A DNA stretch of 64,000 nucleotides from Streptomyces sp. TN58 (GTDB lineage Bacteria; Actinomycetota; Actinomycetes; Streptomycetales; Streptomycetaceae). Below the pieces are notes generated by a model. That model was not told where the DNA came from. It worked only from the letters and a program-made list of their open reading frames with translations, and made no database searches. The stretch spans positions 3,504,501 through 3,568,500 of the forward strand of contig NZ_CP018870.1 of the NCBI RefSeq assembly GCF_001941845.1, written 5' to 3'. Shown here piece after piece: positions 1 to 8,014 of the stretch. Numbering within the stretch: position 1 is the stretch's first letter; every line of letters starts with the position of its first letter. The translations under genes were made by a program, and so were the position numbers.

Positions 1-698
1 GCAAGGAGCCGATCGCGCTCCACGACGGCGGCAAGAAGCCGGTCGTCGTCGCGACCGCCCAGCTCCCGGGCCAGAGCGGCTCGGCGGTCGTGGGCGAGCT
101 GCGCATCGACTTCCTCAACTCGCTGCTCAAGCGGCCGGGCCTGGGGGAGATCCGGGTGGTCGACTCCGAGCACCGGGTCATCGCCTCCAACAGCGGCTAC
201 CGCGCCTTCCAGAAGCTCGGCGACGAACGACTCGACGCCCTGGTCGCGGGCTCCGCCCTCAAGGTCGGCATGGCCCCGCGCCCCGGCAGCGTCCTGTACC
301 GCAGCGGCGGCGACCACGTCATCGCGGCAGCCGCGCCGTTCGTGGGCGGCGGCGCCGCCAAGCCCCTGGACTGGACCGTGGTCAGCTGGCAGTCCGCCAA
401 GGGCCTGGCCATCCACGAGTACAGCCTGCAGAACCGCACCGTGCTCGCCGGCCTGCTCGGCCTCGCGGTCGGCGCGGCCTGCCTGGGCTGGCTCCGGATC
501 ATCGTGGTCACCCCGCTGCGCGAACTCGCCGGGCGCGCCGAGGCGCTCGCCGACGGCGACCGGCGCACGGTCCTGTACCCGCGCCACCACGACGAGGTGG
601 GCGCCGTGACACGGAGCCTGGAGATCATCCGCCAGCAGCTCCAGCAGCAGCGCAAGCAGGCCGGCGGGCGAACGCCCGTACCGGCCGGAAGGAACTGA
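1..698 (+). CDS. Membrane HAMP-domain protein, 5' truncated
   Basis: The frame is open from base 3 to the TGA at 696-698, so this is the 3' part of a gene that begins before the window. About 231 codons are visible. The order is an extracytoplasmic sensor-like segment, one strong membrane segment (codons around base 430-510, rich in Leu/Ala/Gly), then a HAMP-like linker beginning TPLREL and containing the HAMP-typical DEVG, and a Gln-rich end (QQLQQQRKQ). The protein stops right after HAMP, so no kinase, cyclase or methyl-accepting domain follows. It lies 6 bp upstream of pgsB in the same direction and is probably co-transcribed. A role in sensing or anchoring PGA synthesis is inference only. 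GTG at 90 is an internal codon, not a convincing start. Confidence 0.75.
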   Translation, partial: KEPIALHDGGKKPVVVATAQLPGQSGSAVVGELRIDFLNSLLKRPGLGEIRVVDSEHRVIASNSGYRAFQKLGDERLDALVAGSALKVGMAPRPGSVLYRSGGDHVIAAAAPFVGGGAAKPLDWTVVSWQSAKGLAIHEYSLQNRTVLAGLLGLAVGAACLGWLRIIVVTPLRELAGRAEALADGDRRTVLYPRHHDEVGAVTRSLEIIRQQLQQQRKQAGGRTPVPAGRN

Positions 699-704
699 TC
701 CCCC

Positions 705-2285
705 GTGCTCTTCCTCTACTGCGTGCTGCTCGCCTGCTGCGCGATCATGCTCGTCGCGGGCATCGTGGAGCAGCGGCGGCACTTCGCCAGCCTGCACCGC
801 ATACCGAACCGGGTGCTGGTCAACGGCATCCGCGGCAAGAGCTCCATCACCCGGCTGTGCGCGGGGGCGCTGCGCGGCGGCGGCCTGACCACGGTCGCCA
901 AGACCACCGGCACCGCGGCCCGGTTCATCCACCCGGACGCCACCGAGGAGCCCGTCTACCGCAAGTTCGGCATCGCCAACGTCGTGGAGCAGATCGGCAT
1001 CGTGCGGCGCGCCTCCGCCTACCGTCCGGACGCGCTCGTCATGGAGTGCATGGCGGTCATGCCGGCACTCCAGGAGATCAACCAGTCCAAGCTGATCCAG
1101 TCGACCATCGGCGTCCTGTGCAACGTCCGCGAGGACCACGTCGCCGAGATGGGCCCGACCCTCGACGACATCGCGCGCTCCCTGTCCCGGTCGATGCCGT
1201 ACGGCGGGATCTGCGTCACCGCCGAGAAGGAGCGCTTCGACGTCCTGAAGGAGGAGGCCGACGCCCGGGGCTGCCGGCTGCTGTACGCCGACCCCGACAC
1301 GGTCAGCGACGAGGAGCTGCGCGGCTTCAGCTGGTTCACCTTCAAGGAGAACGTCGCCATCGCGCTCCTGGTCGCCGAACTCCTCGGCGTCGACCGGGAG
1401 ACCGCCCTGCGCGGGATGTACGAGGCCCCGCCGGACCCGGGTGTGCTCTCGGTCGAGCGGTACCTGGCCCCTGGCGGGAAGCGGCTGCGGTTCGCCAACG
1501 TCTTCGCGGCGAACGACCCCGAGTCGACGCTGATGAACATCAACCAGCTGCTGGACCTCGGCGCGGTGGACCGCCCGCTGAGCGTGGTGATCAACTGCCG
1601 GCCGGACCGGGTCGAGCGCAACGGCCAGATGGGTGCGATCATCCCCGAGCTGCGGCCGGACAAGGTCTTCGTGATCGGCCACCCCGCCAAGAGCGCCATC
1701 GACGCGATCCCGGCGGAGTGGCGCGACCGCGCCGTCGACCTCGGCGGCGACCACCGCGACGGCGAGGAGTTCATGCGGGAGCTGCTGGGGCACCTCGGCC
1801 CCAGCTCCTCGCTCGTCGCCATCGGCAACATCCACGGGCAGGGCGAGGTGCTGCTGGAGCACCTCGCCGAGCTGCCGGCGGACGAGACGTCCGACTCCGA
1901 TGACGCAGACCGTACGCCAGACGCCGCCCCGGCGGCCCGGACCGACCGGCCCGTCCCCCCGTACGCGGGGGCCGCGTACGGCCAGGACCCCTACACGCAG
2001 CGCCCGCACGGGCAGAGCCCGTCCCCACAGGTCCCGGACGCGCGGATCCCGCAGGCGCGGAGCCCGTACGGGCAGGACCCGTACGACCGGGCCCCGGGCG
2101 GGCAGGACCCGTACCCGAACAGCCCGTACCCGCGGGACGCGTACCCGCAGGGCCCCGCTCCCGACCCGCACGGCATCCGCGCCGCCACGCCCGTACCGGC
2201 CTGGCCGCAGCAACACCAGCCGCGGCCGCAGATCCACCCGAGCCCCCCACAGGGGCAACGGCACACCCCAGGAGAACCCCGTTGA
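705..2285 (+). CDS. pgsB: Poly-gamma-glutamate synthase subunit PgsB/CapB
   Basis: ATP-dependent amide ligase of the Mur-ligase-like CapB/PgsB family, which polymerises glutamate into poly-gamma-glutamate at the inner membrane together with PgsC. An N-terminal membrane anchor (residues about 1-20) is followed by a P-loop, NGIRGKSS, at residues 40-47. The catalytic region extends to about residue 390, matching the usual ~390-400 residue family length. Residues ~393-526 are an added low-complexity tail rich in Pro, Gln, Tyr, Gly and Asp with repeated GQDPY-like units, which typical PgsB does not have. GTG start, 6 bp after the preceding gene. The TGA stop overlaps the TTG start of pgsC (TTGA), implying translational coupling. 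Confidence 0.9.
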   Translation: MLFLYCVLLACCAIMLVAGIVEQRRHFASLHRIPNRVLVNGIRGKSSITRLCAGALRGGGLTTVAKTTGTAARFIHPDATEEPVYRKFGIANVVEQIGIVRRASAYRPDALVMECMAVMPALQEINQSKLIQSTIGVLCNVREDHVAEMGPTLDDIARSLSRSMPYGGICVTAEKERFDVLKEEADARGCRLLYADPDTVSDEELRGFSWFTFKENVAIALLVAELLGVDRETALRGMYEAPPDPGVLSVERYLAPGGKRLRFANVFAANDPESTLMNINQLLDLGAVDRPLSVVINCRPDRVERNGQMGAIIPELRPDKVFVIGHPAKSAIDAIPAEWRDRAVDLGGDHRDGEEFMRELLGHLGPSSSLVAIGNIHGQGEVLLEHLAELPADETSDSDDADRTPDAAPAARTDRPVPPYAGAAYGQDPYTQRPHGQSPSPQVPDARIPQARSPYGQDPYDRAPGGQDPYPNSPYPRDAYPQGPAPDPHGIRAATPVPAWPQQHQPRPQIHPSPPQGQRHTPGEPR

Positions 2286-2764
2286 TCCCCGCCGTCCTCA
2301 CCCCCGAGATCGCCGCGATCGGCATAGCCCTGGGTCTGCTGTTCTCCCTCGTCTGCTACCTGACGACCAACCTCTCCCCCGGCGGGATGATCACCCCGGG
2401 CTGGCTCGCGCTGACCCTCCTGGAGGACCTTCAGCGAGCCGCCCTCGTGGTCGGCGTGACCGTCGCGACGTACGCGCTGACGCTGGTCGTGCAGCGCTTC
2501 GTGATCCTCTACGGCAAGCGGCTGTTCGCGGCCGTCGTGCTGCTCGGCGTCCTGCTCCAGGCCACCGTGGTGATCGTGCTCCAGATGGAGTTCCCCCTCC
2601 TCTACGCCAACCAGACCCTCGGCTTCATCGTGCCCGGCCTGATCGGCTACCAGCTGGTCCGCCAGCCGAAGGGGGCCACCCTGCTCGCCACCGGCAGCAC
2701 CACGCTCATGACCTACGTCGTCCTGACCGCCGGCATCCTGCTCGGCGTCATGCCGGCCGCCTAG
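2282..2764 (+). CDS. pgsC: Poly-gamma-glutamate biosynthesis membrane protein PgsC/CapC
   Basis: 160-residue integral membrane partner of PgsB, about the usual family length (~150). It has roughly five hydrophobic segments and the family-typical loop LSPGGMITPGW after the first one. It begins with TTG inside the pgsB stop (TTGA overlap), the ordinary tight coupling of this pair. The PgsB-PgsC complex makes and probably exports poly-gamma-glutamate. No pgsA-like metallophosphatase gene follows; a NlpC/P60 gene does. Confidence 0.88.
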   Translation: MIPAVLTPEIAAIGIALGLLFSLVCYLTTNLSPGGMITPGWLALTLLEDLQRAALVVGVTVATYALTLVVQRFVILYGKRLFAAVVLLGVLLQATVVIVLQMEFPLLYANQTLGFIVPGLIGYQLVRQPKGATLLATGSTTLMTYVVLTAGILLGVMPAA

Positions 2765-2792
2765 CCCCCCCAACCGCCCCGGAGCCCCCCGC

Positions 2793-3863
2793 ATGACCGC
2801 CAAGCCGAAGAGCCGCACCCGTTCCGCACTGCACGCGGCCACACTGATCGCCCTGCTCGCGGGCAGCGGCTACCTCACCTACACGCTCCGCGCGCAGGAG
2901 CAGGCCAAGGCACCCGCCGTCCAGGTCGTCGACGGACACGTCACGGCCGGCTCGGGCGAGGCGGGCGCCCAGAAGTGGGAACGCCTCTCCAGCCCCGACC
3001 GGTCGGTGGTCCGCGACGGCAGCGGACAGGTGCTGGCCACCTTCACCGACGGAGCCCGCACGGCCACGCTCACCGGGCCCAGCCGCACCTTCACCGAACC
3101 GGCCAACACCACCACACGGGTCGTGACCGAGAACTGGGTGCGCCTCATGCCGGAGCCGTGGAAGCAGGGCGCGGAGAACGAGGCCTGGTTCAAGGAGTGG
3201 TTCAAGAAGTACTTCGGCAGCCAGGAGGACGACATCTTCGCGATGGCCTTCCAGTACGGCGACCAGGCCCCGGTGAAGAAGGACGCCCAGGGCACCTCCT
3301 ACGCGGGTGACGCCTCCTTCGGGCCGCTCAACCCCAACGGCTCGGCCGGCGACGACCTGCGTCTGGAGCAGTCGGACTTCTACGACTACCTCGGCACGCC
3401 GTACACCTTCCGCGACGGCACCAGGAAGCAGCCCCAGGCGGCGCGGTACCGGTCGATGGACTGCTCCGGCTTCGTCCGCACCGTCTTCGGATACCGCGCC
3501 CGCTACCCGCTCCTGTCCGGCGACAAGTCCGGCTCCGGTCTGCCGCGGACCGCGAACGGCATGGCCCGCTCCGGCCTGGGCGCCGACGTCCTCCCCCTCA
3601 AGGGCGTGGGCGGGCAGGACCGGCCCGTGAACATCGACGTCGTCCAGCCGGGCGACCTGCTGTTCTTCAAGCTCGACGCGCGCACCGGGGACCGCCTCGA
3701 CCACACGGGCATCTACCTGGGCACGGACACCGACGGCCACAAGATCTTCATCTCCAGCCGGGAGGAGGCCAACGGCCCGACCATCGGCGACAAGGGCGGC
3801 ACCTCGCGCCTCGACGGCAACGGCTACTACGCGACGACCCTGCGCAGCGCGAAACGGCTCTAG
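2793..3863 (+). CDS. NlpC/P60-family hydrolase in the PGA operon
   Basis: 356 residues: an N-terminal signal anchor (residues ~12-32), a charged extracellular region with conserved Trp/Phe, and a C-terminal NlpC/P60 domain. The predicted catalytic Cys is C224 in [14 protein letters not shown] and the catalytic His is H304 in LDHTGIYLG. Family members cleave gamma-D-glutamyl bonds in peptidoglycan stem peptides. Sitting 28 bp after pgsC, this one may cut or release the poly-gamma-glutamate polymer, as PgdS/CapD-type enzymes do elsewhere; that substrate is inference. Its TAG stop lies within CTAG shared with the opposite-strand gene's stop. Confidence 0.82.
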   Translation: MTAKPKSRTRSALHAATLIALLAGSGYLTYTLRAQEQAKAPAVQVVDGHVTAGSGEAGAQKWERLSSPDRSVVRDGSGQVLATFTDGARTATLTGPSRTFTEPANTTTRVVTENWVRLMPEPWKQGAENEAWFKEWFKKYFGSQEDDIFAMAFQYGDQAPVKKDAQGTSYAGDASFGPLNPNGSAGDDLRLEQSDFYDYLGTPYTFRDGTRKQPQAARYRSMDCSGFVRTVFGYRARYPLLSGDKSGSGLPRTANGMARSGLGADVLPLKGVGGQDRPVNIDVVQPGDLLFFKLDARTGDRLDHTGIYLGTDTDGHKIFISSREEANGPTIGDKGGTSRLDGNGYYATTLRSAKRL

Positions 3864-4879
3864 GGGGTGTCGTCGAAGTCCCGTCTGGGTGGCGGGGCCC
3901 CCTGGGGGGTGTCCGGCCAGGCCCGTACCGCCACCGGCTGCACCAGCCAGCCGAAGGCGCCCAGGCCGGACCGGGAGGTCAGCTCCGCCGCCTCGCCGGC
4001 CGAGGCCAGCGCCCGTACGTAGGCCGCCGGGTCGGAGGACGCCAGGGCCAGCGGGGGCCTGTTCCCGGAGACGCCGAGGGCGGTCAGGGCCTCGCGCTGG
4101 GTGAGCAGGACCGCGTCCGGCCCGGCGCAGGAGTCCAGCGCCACATGGGCGGTCACGTCACACGAGCCGTCCGGGACCGGCGCGACCTCCCGGCCGCCCC
4201 GGAATCCCGTCAGGGTGCCGTACGGGGGCCGGGCCTGCCGGGTGTGGGCGTAGTCCACCGCCACCGCCAGGCCCCGTTCCAGGGTCGCGGCGGCCGCCGC
4301 CCACGCCTCGTCGCGGGTCCGGCCGATCTCCGCGCGGCCGCCGCCCGGCCACCACCGCTCCAGCCAGGCCCGGTCCGCGTCCTCCAGCGGGCCGCCGCGG
4401 CTCTCCGTACCGTCCGGCGCGACCAGGACGTAGTGCCCGCCGTCGGCGATGTCCAGGGGGACGTTGTCCAGCCATTCGTTGGCGAACAGCAGCCCGGTCG
4501 TGCCCTCCGGCGGCTGCGCCGTCCAGCGGATCCGGGGGTCCAGCCCCGCGGGCCGCTCCGCCCGCTCCACGGCGTACGGGCGCACCCGCGCGGCCGTCTC
4601 CGCGTCGAGCGCGGCGAGTACCCCGGTCAGCAGCTCCGCCCGCCCGGCGCCCACGTCGACGAGGTCGAGCTCGCGCGGGTGCCCTAGCTCGGCGTCCACC
4701 CACAGCAGCAGCCGGGCCACGGCCCCCGCGTACAGGGCGGAGGCGTGCACGGAGGTACGGAAGTGGCCGGCCGGACCGGGACCGCCGGGGCGCACGTAGA
4801 AGCCGCCGGGCCCGTACAGCGCGGCTTCCATCGCGTTGCGCCACCGGATCGCGGCGGGGGGTCCACCAGGAGTGCTCAT
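3860..4879 (-). CDS. MidA/NDUFAF7-type SAM-dependent methyltransferase
   Basis: 339-residue protein of the MidA (DUF185) class. The SAM-binding motif I is [11 protein letters not shown] (around residue 80) and the family-typical segment [15 protein letters not shown] follows. The start is taken as ATG at 4879; a GTG directly before it (4882) is also possible. In mitochondria the family member NDUFAF7 methylates an arginine of the complex I subunit NDUFS2 (the NuoD homologue). A NuoD-like gene lies 5 kb away at 9911. The gene is divergent from the sensor kinase and its stop overlaps that of the NlpC/P60 gene by four bases. Substrate unknown. Confidence 0.8.
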   Translation of the reverse strand: MSTPGGPPAAIRWRNAMEAALYGPGGFYVRPGGPGPAGHFRTSVHASALYAGAVARLLLWVDAELGHPRELDLVDVGAGRAELLTGVLAALDAETAARVRPYAVERAERPAGLDPRIRWTAQPPEGTTGLLFANEWLDNVPLDIADGGHYVLVAPDGTESRGGPLEDADRAWLERWWPGGGRAEIGRTRDEAWAAAAATLERGLAVAVDYAHTRQARPPYGTLTGFRGGREVAPVPDGSCDVTAHVALDSCAGPDAVLLTQREALTALGVSGNRPPLALASSDPAAYVRALASAGEAAELTSRSGLGAFGWLVQPVAVRAWPDTPQGAPPPRRDFDDTP

Positions 4880-4985
4880 CACCGAAGGCTATGCTCACCC
4901 TCCACCTTGGGGAGTATGTCCCCGGTGCCAGGTTCGGACCTGTGGTTGACTCCAGCACCTATCTCCGTTCCCTACGCTGGGTTAC

Positions 4986-6188
4986 GTGCAGCGCCTCTAC
5001 GACTTCCTCCGCAGACACCCGACGGGCGTCGACAGCTTCTGGGCTGTGCTCTTCTTCGGGGTCTCGATGCTGAACGTCGTGGGCGAGCCCGACATCAGCC
5101 GGCCCCTCAAGATCGTCGCCGTTCCCGTCGTCCTCGCGCTGAGCACGGCCCTGGCCCTGCGCCGCAGGTGGACGCAGGGGATGTTCTGGCTCACCCTCGG
5201 GGCGGGCCTGCTCCAGCTGGGCGCCGGCATCATCGCCGGCTTCTGGGACATCGCGATGTTCGTGATCCTCTACACGGTGGCCGCGAGCGAGGTCCCCCGC
5301 TGGGTCTCGCGCACCGCCCTTGGCTGGGGGCTGGCGGCCGCGCCGCTCTACTTCCTGCGGCACGGCGTGGACAAGGGCAGCAACGACGTCGACAACGCCC
5401 TCTTCGCCGTCTTCATGATCGTCCCCTTCGTCCTGGCCTGGGTGCTGGGCGACTCCCTGCGCACCCGGCGGGCCTACTACGCCCAGCTGGTCGAGCGCAA
5501 CCAGCGGCTGGAGAAGGAGCGCGAGGCCCAGTCCAAGGTGGCCGTGGCCGCCGAGCGCGCCCGGATCGCCCGCGAGCTGCACGACGTCGTCGCGCACAAC
5601 GTCTCGGTGATGGTGGTCCAGGCGGACGGGGCCGCGTACGTCATGGACGTGGCCCCCGAGCAGGCGAAGGAGGCGCTGCAGACCATCTCCGGGACGGGCC
5701 GGCAGGCCCTCGCCGAGATGCGCCGGCTGCTCGGCGTGCTGCGCACCGGCGAGCCTCAGGAGTCCGAGGACTACGTTCCGCAGCCCGACGTGGAGCAGAT
5801 CGAGGTCCTGGTCGAACAGGTGCGGGCGGCCGGGCTCACGGTGGACTTCGAGGTCGAGGGCGCCCCGCGGCAGCTGCCCAGCGGTGTCGAGCTGACGGCG
5901 TACCGGATCGTGCAGGAGGCCCTGACCAACACCCGCAAGCACGGCGGCCCCGACGCCAGGGCCAGTGTGCGGCTGGTGTACTTCGACGACGGGCTCGGCC
6001 TGCTGGTCGAGGACGACGGCCGGGGCGCGGCCCACGAGCTGTACGAGGACGGCGGCGCGGACGGTGCCGGACACGGGCTGATCGGCATGCGCGAGCGGAT
6101 CGGTATGGTCGGCGGAACCCTGGACGCGGGGCCGCGGCCCGGTGGCGGCTTCCGGATCAGCGCACTGCTGCCCCTGAAGAAGAAGTGA
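4986..6188 (+). CDS. Two-component sensor histidine kinase, NarL/HisKA_3 class
   Basis: 400 residues. The N-terminal half has about five or six membrane segments. A short coiled segment leads to the HisKA_3 dimerisation/phosphoacceptor box RIARELHDVVAHN, phospho-acceptor His199, and a C-terminal HATPase domain with VEDDGRG and GLIGMRERIGMVGG. The GTG start at 4986 has no clear Shine-Dalgarno sequence, so the mRNA may be leaderless. It shares a 106-bp divergent intergenic region with the MidA-type gene. The cognate regulator starts 23 bp downstream. Signal unknown. Confidence 0.92.
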   Translation: MQRLYDFLRRHPTGVDSFWAVLFFGVSMLNVVGEPDISRPLKIVAVPVVLALSTALALRRRWTQGMFWLTLGAGLLQLGAGIIAGFWDIAMFVILYTVAASEVPRWVSRTALGWGLAAAPLYFLRHGVDKGSNDVDNALFAVFMIVPFVLAWVLGDSLRTRRAYYAQLVERNQRLEKEREAQSKVAVAAERARIARELHDVVAHNVSVMVVQADGAAYVMDVAPEQAKEALQTISGTGRQALAEMRRLLGVLRTGEPQESEDYVPQPDVEQIEVLVEQVRAAGLTVDFEVEGAPRQLPSGVELTAYRIVQEALTNTRKHGGPDARASVRLVYFDDGLGLLVEDDGRGAAHELYEDGGADGAGHGLIGMRERIGMVGGTLDAGPRPGGGFRISALLPLKKK

Positions 6189-6211
6189 CAAGGACGAGGA
6201 CGAGGTAACTG

Positions 6212-6886
6212 ATGTCCATCCGAGTGATGCTGGTCGACGACCAGGTCCTGCTGCGCACCGGCTTCCGGATGGTGCTCGCCGCCCAGCCGGACATGGAGGT
6301 GGTCGCCGAGGCGGGTGACGGCCTGGAGGCGCTGGAGGTGCTGCGGGCCACGAAGGTGGACGTGGTGCTGATGGACGTCCGCATGCCCAGGCTCGACGGC
6401 GTGGAGGCGACGCGGCGGATCTGCGCGCCCGAGGAGCACCCGAAGGTGATCATCCTGACCACCTTCGACCTGGACGAGTACGCCTTCTCGGGCCTGAAGG
6501 CGGGGGCGAGCGGCTTCATGCTGAAGGACGTGCCGCCGGCCGAACTGCTGGGTGCCATCCGCTCGGTGCACAGCGGTGACGCGGTGGTGGCCCCGTCGAC
6601 GACGCGGCGCCTGCTGGACCGCTTCGCGCCGATGCTGCCGACGACGACGCAGGAGCCGGAGAACAAGGAGATCGAGCGGCTGACGGAGCGCGAGCGCGAG
6701 GTCATGCTGCTGGTGGCGCAGGGGCTCTCGAACGGCGAGATCGCGGCGCGGCTGGTGCTGTCGGAGGCGACGGTGAAGACCCATGTGGGCCGCATCCTGA
6801 CCAAGCTGGGGCTGCGCGACCGGGTGCAGGTGGTGGTCCTGGCGTACGAGACGGGCCTGGTACGGGCGGGCGGCGGGGCCGGATAG
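6212..6886 (+). CDS. LuxR/NarL-family response regulator
   Basis: 224 residues: N-terminal receiver with phospho-acceptor Asp55 in VVLMDVRMPRLDG and the conserved Lys of GFMLKD, a linker with low-complexity TTTQEPENKE, then a C-terminal LuxR helix-turn-helix (LTEREREVMLLVAQGLSNGEI and SEATVKTHVGRILTKL). ATG start preceded by a purine-rich region (GGACGAGG). It forms a standard pair with the preceding kinase. Targets cannot be inferred. Confidence 0.93.
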   Translation: MSIRVMLVDDQVLLRTGFRMVLAAQPDMEVVAEAGDGLEALEVLRATKVDVVLMDVRMPRLDGVEATRRICAPEEHPKVIILTTFDLDEYAFSGLKAGASGFMLKDVPPAELLGAIRSVHSGDAVVAPSTTRRLLDRFAPMLPTTTQEPENKEIERLTEREREVMLLVAQGLSNGEIAARLVLSEATVKTHVGRILTKLGLRDRVQVVVLAYETGLVRAGGGAG

Positions 6887-6939
6887 CCGGCCCACGCACG
6901 CCTCACCGCCCCGCCCTCCCGGTCCCGGCTGCCGCCCGG

Positions 6940-7536
6940 TCAGGTGCGCGCGTCGAGGGGGCGCTTGTAGTAGCGCCAGGGGAACCAGCCCGCACCGACC
7001 GGGATCCAGCCTTCCGCTTCCATGCGCCGGTGCCGGGCGGGGGAGGGCAGCGTGATCCGGCAGTGCTCCCATGGGTGGTCGGAGGCCTCCACCTCGTGGA
7101 AGAAGGGGCCGTAGCCGACCATGTGCCAGCCGTCGCGGCCGGCCTCCTCCAGGGCGGCCATCTCGTTGAACGCGGACAGGCCGCCGAGGATGCGGCGCTC
7201 GGGCCCGCCCGGCTCTCCGGAGGACGGCGCCGACGGGCTCGCGCCGGCCGCCGCCTTGCCCGCGAAGCGCTGCTGGGCGGCCTGGCGGCTCACGCCCAGG
7301 ACGCGGCCCACCGCGTCCCAGCTGTGTCCGGCGGCCCTGGCGCCCTGAACGGCCTCGCGCAGCAGCCGGCTCGACTCCTCGGCGCCCACGCGTGAGGCGT
7401 CCACCAGGCGCAGGTAGCCGTGGGGGTCGTGTTCGAGGGATTCGGCAAGCCCTTCGGGGGCGCCGAGGACCGCGGCGGCGATCCCCTCCCGGATCCGGTC
7501 CGTCTCCACCGGGTGGAGCAGCGGTTCGTCGCTCAT
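6940..7536 (-). CDS. Putative HTH DNA-binding protein of unknown family
   Basis: 198 residues starting MSDEPLLHP at the ATG at 7536, whose ATGA overlaps the stop of the upstream 92-residue membrane protein gene, so the two are coupled. Residues ~65-95 hold a helix-turn-helix-like segment (SWDAVGRVLGVSRQAAQQRF). The C-terminal half is rich in Trp, Tyr and Gly (DGWHMVGYGPFFHEVEASDH and GAGWFPWRYYKR) and looks like a separate small domain. Two 17-bp palindromes lie in the operon promoter (7814-7858), so autoregulation is plausible. An open frame continues upstream of 7536 but overlaps the small membrane gene and carries no sensible start. Confidence 0.72.
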   Translation of the reverse strand: MSDEPLLHPVETDRIREGIAAAVLGAPEGLAESLEHDPHGYLRLVDASRVGAEESSRLLREAVQGARAAGHSWDAVGRVLGVSRQAAQQRFAGKAAAGASPSAPSSGEPGGPERRILGGLSAFNEMAALEEAGRDGWHMVGYGPFFHEVEASDHPWEHCRITLPSPARHRRMEAEGWIPVGAGWFPWRYYKRPLDART

Positions 7537-7811
7537 CGGCGGCGCAGCCCGGCGAGGGGTTCGAGGGCGTCGAGGACGGCCTCGTCGCGGCGCGCCTGCT
7601 CGGCGCGGACCGCCGCCCGGCCTGCCTGGGCGGCCGTGCAGGCGATGACCGCGAGACCCGCGAGGATCAGCGCGACCGTGGCGGGGGTGCCGAGCCGGTC
7701 GCCGAACACCACGCTCAGGGCGGGCAGGAGCACGGCGAACGGCAGCGCGGCGGCCATGGACGGGGTGGCAGGCGGGACATCGCGGCGGGTCTTCGATCGC
7801 AAGATCAGCAT
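7533..7811 (-). CDS. Small single-span membrane protein
   Basis: 92 residues with a Lys/Arg-rich N-terminus, a long hydrophobic stretch (residues ~18-60, one or two spans) and an Arg/Ala/Glu-rich tail predicted helical. I do not recognise the family. It is the first gene of a two-gene operon with the HTH gene (4-bp overlap). The ATG at 7811 has no Shine-Dalgarno sequence. A TTGACA/TTTCCT promoter placed exactly to start transcription at the A of ATG suggests a leaderless mRNA. Confidence 0.65.
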   Translation of the reverse strand: MLILRSKTRRDVPPATPSMAAALPFAVLLPALSVVFGDRLGTPATVALILAGLAVIACTAAQAGRAAVRAEQARRDEAVLDALEPLAGLRRR

Positions 7812-7813
7812 GC

Positions 7814-7858
7814 GTCAAGGAAACCTTGACATGATCACCTTGTCAAGATTTCGTTGAC
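7814..7858. promoter_or_regulatory. Paired 17-bp palindromic operators over a leaderless promoter
   Basis: Two palindromes of the same design: GTCAAGGAAACCTTGAC (7814-7830, perfect 7-bp arms) and GTCAAGATTTCGTTGAC (7842-7858, imperfect). They start 28 bp apart. Read on the minus strand, TTGACA (7846-7841) and TTTCCT (7823-7818) are separated by 17 bp, and the expected start point is the A of the ATG at 7811. Each operator overlaps one promoter element, the arrangement expected for repression. The HTH protein encoded by the second gene of the operon is the obvious candidate binder (inference). Confidence 0.6.
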
Positions 7859-8014
7859 ACACGCTCGGGGTCGCGCGAGCGAGCCGAAGGGGCGCGCCGG
7901 GGAGTGACGGTGAACGCGCGCAGGAATCGCGAGGCACGAGCGTTTCCGAGCACGTACGCCGGCACGAGCCGGCAACAGGCGCCCCGGAGGCGAGCCGAGC
8001 CGCGCAGTGCGGTC

